A stretch of 64,000 nt of DNA, from contig JADJPK010000031.1 in assembly GCA_016713305.1 (NCBI GenBank), positions 620,001-684,000 of the forward strand, in the 5' to 3' direction. Below the pieces are notes generated by a model that ran no database searches, was not told the DNA's origin, and saw only the letters and a program-made list of their open reading frames with translations. The stretch is from Betaproteobacteria bacterium. Its GTDB lineage: Bacteria; Pseudomonadota; Gammaproteobacteria; Burkholderiales; Ga0077523. Positions within the stretch are counted from its first letter, which is position 1. The number at the start of each line of letters is the position of its first letter. This document shows positions 57,881 to 64,000 of the stretch, in pieces. A program made the position numbers and the translations under genes.

Positions 57881-58506
57881 TTCTTTGGTGCTCCTCAAGA
57901 ATCTCGAAAATGAACTGCGACACTCCGAATCGCCGGGGACGCGCCACTGTCTTGCAGGCGGACGGCCGGGGAATGCTGCTCGTCCACGGTGACGCGTCCG
58001 CACTTGCGTCGCATGCATTCGCGGTATCGGATCGGGCCGATCCATCTCCTGCTGCGGAACCTTAGTCTGCGTAGGTGACAACGGCGTTTCAATGACCCAT
58101 TCGGCCCATCGTGCAGCGCAATACACTGGCGATTCGGGCGAATGATGGCGCGCAAGGATGTCAGCAGTGCTCGCGTGAATTGGCGATGCACATGGTCCGA
58201 ATGGATCATTCGCACGGCAGTTCTTGCAGCGTGTCCCGAGCGGGCGCTGGTGGCTCGATCAGGAAGCCATCATTCGATGAATGTGGCAGGCATGAAGGGA
58301 AAACGGCGGAATTCGGAGGATTGGAATCGCTGCCGCCAGCGAGTTGGAGGCGCAGGCGAACAGCGACGTCCGCACGACAAGCAGCGGCGCGAATCCCGGG
58401 GCGTCCAATGGGCCGAACGGCTCATGAGCCTGAACAACTTCTGCAACATTTCGTGCCGGGACGCCTCGTTCGACATCCCCCTTCGTGCGCGCCGATCGGC
58501 GCTGCG
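57881..58506. other. 626-base region upstream of the PEP-CTERM gene
   Basis: This is the largest gene-free stretch of the window. It lies between the pseudopilin stop and the PEP-CTERM start, both on the minus strand. I looked for a sigma-54 promoter and for a gene on either strand. The frames here are short or Arg-rich and lack a credible start, and no perfect promoter or inverted repeat stands out. It probably holds the PEP-CTERM promoter and regulatory sites. Confidence 0.5.
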
Positions 58507-59229
58507 CTAGCGCCCCAGATTGCGAAGGCAGGTCGCGTAACTGCGAGACGAGGCGGATTCGCACTTGCGCCGCTCGCTTGCGTCGGTCATGTCCATGCAT
58601 CGGAGCATCGCATCACGGCGTTCGTCGGTACACCGGCTCTGCGGATTGGGATCTGTCGCGGGCGGCGTGCTGACGACGACCGCCGGCACAGTGGCAGTAT
58701 CGGGGGACGAAGGAACCTGCGCTGGAGCGGAAGTGCCAACTGGCGTGGACGGCGCGGCCGCGGCATTGCCGGGCGGCACGGTGGATGACTCCTCGTAGGC
58801 GAACTTCCACTGAGAGTACGTGGATCCGGAAATGCCGGTGGGAAGCCCCGCCGTGCGGAAAGCGCGGTCGGACGACAGACTGTGCACGCCAGTGATGCGG
58901 CCATCGGGACGAAGGATGAGTCCCCACGTGGTCGTGCGCGTCATCGGATCGATGAAGATCCGCCTCAGATGGCGGCGGACCACAGGCTGGCGCCGGTCTT
59001 CGAGCAACTCGTCGAGCGACTTGGGAAACTGCTTGGCCGCACCGGGCGATCCTTCTACATAGCTGCGGATGGCCCTCTGGAACTGCTCGCCAATGAAAAG
59101 AAGTTCTTCTTCCCTTTCGCGCTGCTGCGCGGAGTGCCACACGACGCCGACGGATGCGAGTCCAGCACCGAGGGCCGCCAGCATGATCAGCACGACGAGA
59201 TAGGTGAAACCTCGGGCTTTCGACCGCAT
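58507..59229 (-). CDS. Type II secretion/type IV pilin-like pseudopilin
   Basis: This 240-residue protein begins MRSKARGFTYLVVLIMLAAL, the prepilin signature of a short charged leader, Gly, Phe, and a hydrophobic helix, with a polar Thr-Tyr in place of Thr-Leu and no Glu at the usual +5 position. A globular region with IRSYVEGSPGAAKQFPKSLDELL and DPMTRTTTWGLI follows, typical of GspG-like proteins. The C-terminus has a Pro/Ala/Thr linker and a small four-Cys tail (RCTDERRDAMLRCMD, KCESASS, YATCLRN). The tail is unusual for this family. ATG 59229 has GGAG 8 bases upstream, 5 bases after the epsA stop. Confidence 0.85.
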   Translation of the reverse strand: MRSKARGFTYLVVLIMLAALGAGLASVGVVWHSAQQREREEELLFIGEQFQRAIRSYVEGSPGAAKQFPKSLDELLEDRRQPVVRRHLRRIFIDPMTRTTTWGLILRPDGRITGVHSLSSDRAFRTAGLPTGISGSTYSQWKFAYEESSTVPPGNAAAAPSTPVGTSAPAQVPSSPDTATVPAVVVSTPPATDPNPQSRCTDERRDAMLRCMDMTDASERRKCESASSRSYATCLRNLGR

Positions 59230-59234
59230 GACGC

Positions 59235-60044
59235 CTACTCCGTCCGGAGCGCTTCGCTGTCGATGAGTCTCAAGGAGATGGCGCGCGCCACGGCTTGCGC
59301 ACGATTCTGGACATTGAGCTTGCGCAGGATCTTCTGCACGTGATTCTTCACGGTGAGCGGACTGATTGCCAATATTGCTGCGATGTCGGCGTTGCTCTTG
59401 CCTTCCCTCACCCACTGCAGGATCTCGAGTTCCCGCGTGGTGACGCCCCGGTCTTTCGCGGCAGGGGCACCGTTGCCTTCGACATCCTCCGTGGCGATAC
59501 GCAACTGGGCGATGTGCAGCTGAGGCAGCAGCAGATCCAGAAGATAGGACAGGCGCGACGTGACGATCCCTTCCATCCGACCGAAGACGAAGAAGCTCGC
59601 CGGGTAGCCCGGCACTCGCGGCGTGCCGTGGACCGCCAGATTGGTGAGACCATGACGGTTGAGCGCTGCCTCGAAGTAGCGGTAGGTCGAGGAGCCGCCT
59701 TCCATGCCGGGGGCGATCAGCAGCGGCTTGCCGCCTTTCTCCGCCCACGCGCGTATGGCCTGGAGAACGATCCCGGATTCCAGGTCTTCCAGATCCGCCA
59801 CTGCATCCTCGGACAGAGGCACGCTCGAGGACCGGAAGAATGCGAGCGAGCGGCGTTCGAGATCGCCGTAGGCGCAGATGAGGATCTCGTGCGGTATGAG
59901 GCCTTGCAGCGCGCCCTGGGCCCACAGATAGAACTGCGACCGGCGTCTGACGCCGTGGGCGGTTTCCAGGATGTGATACAGGCGCTCCTGCTCGAGTGAA
60001 GACAGGGGCACCCACTCTTCCTGCGAGCGCGAGACGATCTGCAT
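59235..60044 (-). CDS. epsA: EpsA-type LuxR-family regulator (PEP-CTERM/XrtB-associated)
   Basis: This regulator ends in a LuxR/GerE-type helix-turn-helix (TTRELEILQWVREGKSNADI and TVKNHVQKILRKLNVQNRAQ). The N-terminal region with LETAHGVRRRSQFYLWAQG and HEILICAYGD matches EpsA, a regulator found with exosortase-B exopolysaccharide systems. ATG 60044 gives 269 residues; no good ribosome-binding site is seen there, and ATG 60167 is an alternative. The pseudopilin is 5 bases downstream, so both are probably on one transcript. I infer that it controls polysaccharide or PEP-CTERM genes. Confidence 0.85.
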   Translation of the reverse strand: MQIVSRSQEEWVPLSSLEQERLYHILETAHGVRRRSQFYLWAQGALQGLIPHEILICAYGDLERRSLAFFRSSSVPLSEDAVADLEDLESGIVLQAIRAWAEKGGKPLLIAPGMEGGSSTYRYFEAALNRHGLTNLAVHGTPRVPGYPASFFVFGRMEGIVTSRLSYLLDLLLPQLHIAQLRIATEDVEGNGAPAAKDRGVTTRELEILQWVREGKSNADIAAILAISPLTVKNHVQKILRKLNVQNRAQAVARAISLRLIDSEALRTE

Positions 60045-60286
60045 AGGGGTCGGTGACGGCTCCAGAGCCGCCGCCCGTGTGCGCTGCGGCCCGTTCCCAC
60101 TCGTTGTTGTGGACAACCTCCGGCGCAGTCTCGCGGCTGCGTGTTGCAGCACCATGACGGGGGCCATCTTGCTGCCACGCCGGAACCCTTGCCCCCTGGC
60201 GACCCGGCGCTTCGCGCAGCATTCCGCTGAACAAGAATGTCTTTCGCGAATCGGTTGTTTGGCGTTTGACAGCATGCGAAGCGAAG

Positions 60287-61144
60287 TCACTGCAACCCTT
60301 CCAGTGAATAGGTGCCGGGCGATGCGCCAGCCGCCAGCAACAGGTCCGCGATGGCCCGGTTGCGCTTGTAGACAGCCCAGTAGAGGGGGGCGAATCCGTC
60401 GCGCCCTGTCAGATCGGGATCGGCACCGGAGCCCAGCAACCTCTGCACGGTCTCCAGCCGCTGAGCCCGGACCGCCGCGATGAGCGCAGTCCAACCCTGA
60501 CGGTTTCGCAACGAGGCGTCCGCGCCATGACGGAGCAACGCTTCGACCGCGGAGATCCGGCCGGTGGCCGCGGCATCGATCAGCGGCGTGGCGCCGTTGT
60601 CGGATCGGGCATCCGGGTTCGCACCGGCCTCCAGCAGTTCCTGGACGACGTTCGCGTGACCTCGCAGGGCGGCGATGCCCAGGGCGTGGAAGCCCGACGC
60701 GTCCTTGCGGTCGACCAGCGCGCCGTTTTCCAGAAGCAGCCGGACAAGCCCGGGGTGTCCCAGCTCGGCCGCGATGACCAGGGCAAGCCGGCCCGATGCC
60801 CCCGGCGAATTCGCCTTGGCGCCCTCGGCCAATGCCTTCCTCGCGGCGTCGACATCGCGTCCGGCCACACCGAGTTCCAGTCTTTGCTGCACGCCGACAG
60901 GCGCAACGGGACCGCCGCTTTCGTGCAAAGCGGAACGCAGCGTCTGCAGCCGCTGTGCGGTCGCCGGCTCCGATACGCCGAGCCGCCGAAATACGGCATC
61001 GTCGAATTCTCCCGGCTCGGGGCCGTCTCGCGCCTGTGCCGGTGCAAGAAGGACCGTCAGGAGAAAGGCACACAGCGCGACGGTCCCCGGCCTCGCGATG
61101 TGCGGACAAGAGGGCAGTTCCGTTCCGGATCGTGCGGATGTCAT
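60287..61144 (-). CDS. Exported ankyrin-repeat protein
   Basis: This 285-residue protein has a hydrophobic segment (about residues 22-38, ending LAPAQA/R) that looks like a signal peptide, so it should be periplasmic. About five ankyrin repeats follow, with typical repeats such as GFHALGIAALRGHANVVQEL and GATPLIDAAATGRISAVEAL. Ankyrin repeats bind proteins. It sits between pseudopilin genes and epsA, 7 bases after the second GspG-like gene, so its partner may be a secretion component. The ATG at 61144 has GGTGAG upstream; upstream in-frame ATGs overlap the pseudopilin. Confidence 0.88.
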   Translation of the reverse strand: MTSARSGTELPSCPHIARPGTVALCAFLLTVLLAPAQARDGPEPGEFDDAVFRRLGVSEPATAQRLQTLRSALHESGGPVAPVGVQQRLELGVAGRDVDAARKALAEGAKANSPGASGRLALVIAAELGHPGLVRLLLENGALVDRKDASGFHALGIAALRGHANVVQELLEAGANPDARSDNGATPLIDAAATGRISAVEALLRHGADASLRNRQGWTALIAAVRAQRLETVQRLLGSGADPDLTGRDGFAPLYWAVYKRNRAIADLLLAAGASPGTYSLEGLQ

Positions 61145-61151
61145 CGTGGTC

Positions 61152-61526
61152 TCACCAGGTATCGAATCGGCTGCCGTCGCGCGCGGTCGCTTCCGAGCCG
61201 CTGTGCACGTCGTAGACGGTCCCCGCATCGGCGCCCGAGGGAGGCGCGACGATCGCCCACGTGTCCGAGCGTTCCGTGATCGGATCCATCGGCGCCTCGC
61301 GCAGGTAGCGGAGCTTCACCAGTTCCTCGAGGGTATCCGGATAACGGCCCCGGTCCGCATGGTACTGATCGATCGCGGTACGCAGGTGCATGAGGTTCTC
61401 CTTCAGCACGACTTCCCTGGACCTGTCGACGCGTTCGCCGAAGCGCGGAACGGCAATGGCCAGCAGCAATGCCAGCACCGCCATGACGACGAGCAACTCG
61501 ATGAGGGTGAATCCCCGGCGGCGCAC
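61152..61526 (-). CDS. GspG-like pseudopilin 2
   Basis: A 124-residue prepilin-like protein. It begins MRRRGFTLIELLVVMAVLAL, the classical signal with Phe and Glu(+5), then has a short GspG-like domain (YHADRGRYPDTLEELVKLRYL, PMDPITERSDTW). It should form part of a type II secretion-like pseudopilus. It starts 4 bases after the preceding pseudopilin and ends 7 bases before the ankyrin gene. The calcium-site DPWG pattern of canonical GspG is not present. Confidence 0.9.
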   Translation of the reverse strand: MRRRGFTLIELLVVMAVLALLLAIAVPRFGERVDRSREVVLKENLMHLRTAIDQYHADRGRYPDTLEELVKLRYLREAPMDPITERSDTWAIVAPPSGADAGTVYDVHSGSEATARDGSRFDTW

Positions 61527-61530
61527 GGCC

Positions 61531-62049
61531 TCACCAGCTCCGGTAGGGAACGCCGTTCAGCCCGACGCGTTCCGATCGGGAATAGACGTCGAAGACATCC
61601 TTCCCTTCGGCGGGGCGGTCCGGCGGGCTGGCGTAACTGCGCTTGCCCCACGTTTCTTCCGGTGACATTTCGGGGTCCGCGAACGGGTCTCGCGGAACCC
61701 TCCGCAGAAAGTAGAGGGTCTGCCGATCGGGCGATTTCACGTCGGCCACCCCTTCGACAAGGTCGGCCAGACGGCGGGGAAAACCCGACTCGTCGGCCTT
61801 CTTCTCGATGCGCCCCTCGTCCGTGGCCTTCTTGTAGGCATCCAGCGCTCCACGGATCTGCCGCAATGCAGTCCGCAGTTCGGATTCCTTGGCCCGTTGC
61901 ACCGACAGATCGTTGAGAGGCACGAGCCCCAGGGCGAGCACGCCCAGGATGGCCACGACCACCATCATCTCGATCAGGGTGAAGCCACGGCGTCGCAGCG
62001 GACTCCGTCTGCGGCCCACGGCGTGCGGCAGGAACGCGATTCCGTTCAC
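61531..62049 (-). CDS. GspG-like pseudopilin 1
   Basis: A 172-residue prepilin-like protein. The signal RRRGFTLIEMMVVVAILGVL sits at about residues 19-38 after a longer leader. A domain with RQIRGALDAYKKATDEGR and RVPRDPFADPEMSPEETWG follows. Its ATG overlaps the stop of the secretin gene by ATGA, so the secretin and pseudopilin are translationally coupled. The two GspG-like proteins may assemble in one pseudopilus. Confidence 0.9.
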   Translation of the reverse strand: MNGIAFLPHAVGRRRSPLRRRGFTLIEMMVVVAILGVLALGLVPLNDLSVQRAKESELRTALRQIRGALDAYKKATDEGRIEKKADESGFPRRLADLVEGVADVKSPDRQTLYFLRRVPRDPFADPEMSPEETWGKRSYASPPDRPAEGKDVFDVYSRSERVGLNGVPYRSW

Positions 62050-64000
62050 GGAGTGACTTCGGTCCTGAGCGGTGCCGGCGGGCTGGCGCCCACCGCGAAT
62101 CCCGAAGCATCGACAAGTTCCATCGCCGAGATCGCGATGGGAGACGAAGCGCCGGCCGCCCCGATGACGCGGAACGTGACATCCGTCATCCGGGCAAGCG
62201 CCGAGGCCGGAATCTGCAGACGGCCGGGCAGGCGTGGCTGCGCGCCCTGCACCTCCAGTACCGAGGGATCGAAAGCCAGCTCGACGAAGCCATCCTTGAT
62301 GTCCACCACTTCCGGAATGGTGACCGTGACGTTGAACTGGGACCCCTTCTGCACTCGTGCCGGAGCGGTCAGGCCCACTTGGAAGGCACTGTCGGTGACA
62401 CGGCCCGCGTTGTCCGGTTCGGGCGGGAGCGGCTGTCCCGCTGCCCCCGCACCGGGCGCCACCACGACCGACCCGGGCGCCGTCTTCGCGATGCGCAGGG
62501 GTGGAAGCCCCGGGGTGGTGTCCGTCCCCACCGGCATTTCCGCCATCACGCCTTCAGGCCGCGAAACGTTTCTCACGATGCGTGGCGTGATCAACAGGAC
62601 GATTTCCGTCTTGACCTTGTTCTCGTTCTCCGTCCCGAACAACCGTCCGAGCACCGGCAGATCGCCCAGTCCCGGCACCCGCTGCGAGGCCCGCCGGTCC
62701 TCGTCGTTGATGAGTCCCGCCAGAATCTGCGTCTCGCCATCGCGCAGCTGAAGCGCGGTGTTGGTGTTGCGCGTGCCCAGGCGGTACGCCACCGTGTTTC
62801 CGGTCCCGGAGGAGACCGTGATGGTCTCCACGATGTTGCTCACTTCCAGCCCGACCTTGATCGCCACCTCGTCGCTGATGGCAATGGTCGGCTCCACGTC
62901 CAGCTTGAGCCCCACGTCGAGATAGCTCACGGAGGTGGCCACACCCACATTGGCCGTGGCCGTGGTGGTGAACACCGGCACCTTGTCCCCGATGTGGATG
63001 CGGGCCTTCTCCTTGTTCTTCACGCGGATCCGCGGATTGGCCAGAAGGTCGGTCCGGCTCACGTTCGCCCGCAGGTTGAACACCAGCGCCGGATTGCTGG
63101 TCGTGAACATCATCGGGCTGTCCACCGGGATGGTCGCCGCGGAGGAAATCGCTCCCGTGGCGTCCTGGGCGCCGAGGCTCACGCTGGCCGGCCAGCGGAT
63201 GCCCAGGTCCTGCAGGCGGCTGCGCGTGATCTCCAGGACCTCCACTTCCAGCATCACCTCCGCGTCGGCCACATCGAGCGTGCGCACCAGCTGGTCTGCG
63301 AGCCGCACCACCTCGGGAGTGTCCTTGATGATCATGAGATTGAGCTTCTCGTCGATGAACACGTCCTGGGTCTTGACCATGCTCTTCACCATGGCCGCCG
63401 CCTGCTTCACGTCGGCGTTGGCCAGATAGAAACTGCGCACCACCAGGTCGCGGTAGTCCTTCTGCTTGGCGGGCGTGTTGGGATAGACCAACACCGAATT
63501 CTCGTTGAGTATCTTGCGGTCGAGCTGGTTCGTGGTGAGGATGAGCTTCAGCGCATCCTCCAGACGCGTGTTGCGCAGAAAGACGCTGACCTTGGTGTCG
63601 GACCGTACGTCCCGGTCGAACACGAAATTGATGCCGGAGGTGCGCGAAAGCATGTCGAAGACGGTCTTGAGGGAGGCGTCCCGGAATTCGAGCGAGACGG
63701 GCTTCCTGAACGGCGCCTTGAGTTCCGGACCCGCACCGGCGGAAAGCGAGGCTTCCAGGATGCGGCGCAGCAGATCGCGGGCGCCGGGATACCCGGGCGA
63801 CTCGGCGAGCAGCACCCTCAGTTTGCCTTCCGCACCGGCGAGATCGTTGCGGCCGAAGAGCTCGCGGGATTCCTTCAACAACTTGTGCGCGTGCCGGGAT
63901 CTCGTCAACTCGTTCAGCCGTCCCGCGACCCGTTGGTTGGCGGGATCCGCCGCCGACCCGGCCCGGTATTCGGCCTCCGCCTCGTCGAACCTTTCCTGGC
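62046..64000 (-). CDS. Secretin with TPR-like start and cohesin-like C-terminus, 5' end missing
   Basis: The visible 651 codons run off the right edge; the frame is open to the end. A tetratricopeptide-like helical stretch (FDEAEAEYRAGSAADPANQ) is followed by a STN domain (SLEFRDASLKTVFDMLSRTSGINFVFD), an N1-type domain and the secretin core (FNLRANVSRTDLLANPRIRV, GDKVPVFTT). The C-terminus is not the usual S-domain but a cohesin-like beta domain (about 120 residues: FQVGLTAPARVQKGSQFNV, FVELAFDPSVLEVQGA). Secretins form the outer-membrane ring of type II and IV systems. The ATPase and other components are outside the window. Confidence 0.9.
   Translation of the reverse strand, partial: QERFDEAEAEYRAGSAADPANQRVAGRLNELTRSRHAHKLLKESRELFGRNDLAGAEGKLRVLLAESPGYPGARDLLRRILEASLSAGAGPELKAPFRKPVSLEFRDASLKTVFDMLSRTSGINFVFDRDVRSDTKVSVFLRNTRLEDALKLILTTNQLDRKILNENSVLVYPNTPAKQKDYRDLVVRSFYLANADVKQAAAMVKSMVKTQDVFIDEKLNLMIIKDTPEVVRLADQLVRTLDVADAEVMLEVEVLEITRSRLQDLGIRWPASVSLGAQDATGAISSAATIPVDSPMMFTTSNPALVFNLRANVSRTDLLANPRIRVKNKEKARIHIGDKVPVFTTTATANVGVATSVSYLDVGLKLDVEPTIAISDEVAIKVGLEVSNIVETITVSSGTGNTVAYRLGTRNTNTALQLRDGETQILAGLINDEDRRASQRVPGLGDLPVLGRLFGTENENKVKTEIVLLITPRIVRNVSRPEGVMAEMPVGTDTTPGLPPLRIAKTAPGSVVVAPGAGAAGQPLPPEPDNAGRVTDSAFQVGLTAPARVQKGSQFNVTVTIPEVVDIKDGFVELAFDPSVLEVQGAQPRLPGRLQIPASALARMTDVTFRVIGAAGASSPIAISAMELVDASGFAVGASPPAPLRTEVTP

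Noticed and set aside
57881..58260. Sigma-54 promoter upstream of the PEP-CTERM gene
   Set aside because: PEP-CTERM genes often have one, but the best matches here lack the GG/GC pair at the required spacing.
58142..58510. A plus-strand frame of 122 residues in the gap upstream of the PEP-CTERM gene
   Set aside because: There is no ribosome-binding site, the composition is Arg-rich, and no family is recognisable; it runs against the direction of both neighbours.

Overview
The window is high-GC DNA from a betaproteobacterium; the order is not resolved. The evidence is threefold. The order tRNA-Tyr/Gly/Thr, tuf, tRNA-Trp, secE, nusG, rplKAJL, rpoBC is the proteobacterial ribosomal/RNA-polymerase block. 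A DUF3567 gene, a family I know only from betaproteobacteria, is present. The DksA is the cysteine-poor type, and the exosortase-B/PEP-CTERM accessory genes (epsL, epsA, a PEP-CTERM substrate) are of the type seen in exopolysaccharide-forming betaproteobacteria. I see no insertion sequence, prophage, CRISPR array or replication origin.

Layout. 1-13.7 kb (minus strand): the transcription/translation block, read from a near-consensus sigma-70 promoter at 13667-13695, with an L10 leader RNA ahead of rplJ; rpoC runs off the left edge. 13.7-18.4 kb: a Tas-type aldo/keto reductase, a GGDEF-EAL protein, a RidA-like protein and DUF3567. 18.4-21.7 kb: lactate permease, divergent from an orphan branched-chain-amino-acid-type binding protein. 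21.7-28.1 kb (minus): dksA, exbB, exbD, moxR, DUF58, a possible small gene, and tgpA. 28.4-34.3 kb: a Rap1a-like secreted protein, a lipoprotein, a hybrid histidine kinase coupled to a broken hyi gene, and a protein with two segments resembling the RNA polymerase alpha C-terminal domain. 34.4-41.8 kb (minus): an energised-envelope cluster of an ExbB fused to periplasmic DUF2341/LamG-like domains, ExbD, TonB, a porin and a periplasmic coiled-coil protein, followed by an exosortase-type CAAX protease and EpsL. 41.9-55.3 kb (minus): a two-partner secretion pair with a ~3,880-residue filamentous-haemagglutinin exoprotein. 55.4-64 kb (minus): a secreted PstS-like protein, a PEP-CTERM protein, a pseudopilin, EpsA, an ankyrin protein, two more pseudopilins and a secretin with a cohesin-like tail that runs off the right edge.

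The right half is largely devoted to building the cell surface: adhesin export, polysaccharide/exosortase functions, a type II/IV-like secretin with pseudopilins, and an unusual Ton-like motor. The least familiar items are the LamG-ExbB fusion cluster, the tandem alpha-CTD-like protein, and a block of about five ~50-residue helical repeats embedded near the C-terminus of the giant exoprotein.

Quality warning. Three genes (tuf, tas, hyi) are each interrupted by one missing base, two of them in G runs, and hyi also has an in-frame TAG. An essential-type gene among them suggests that at least some are sequence errors rather than real pseudogenes.
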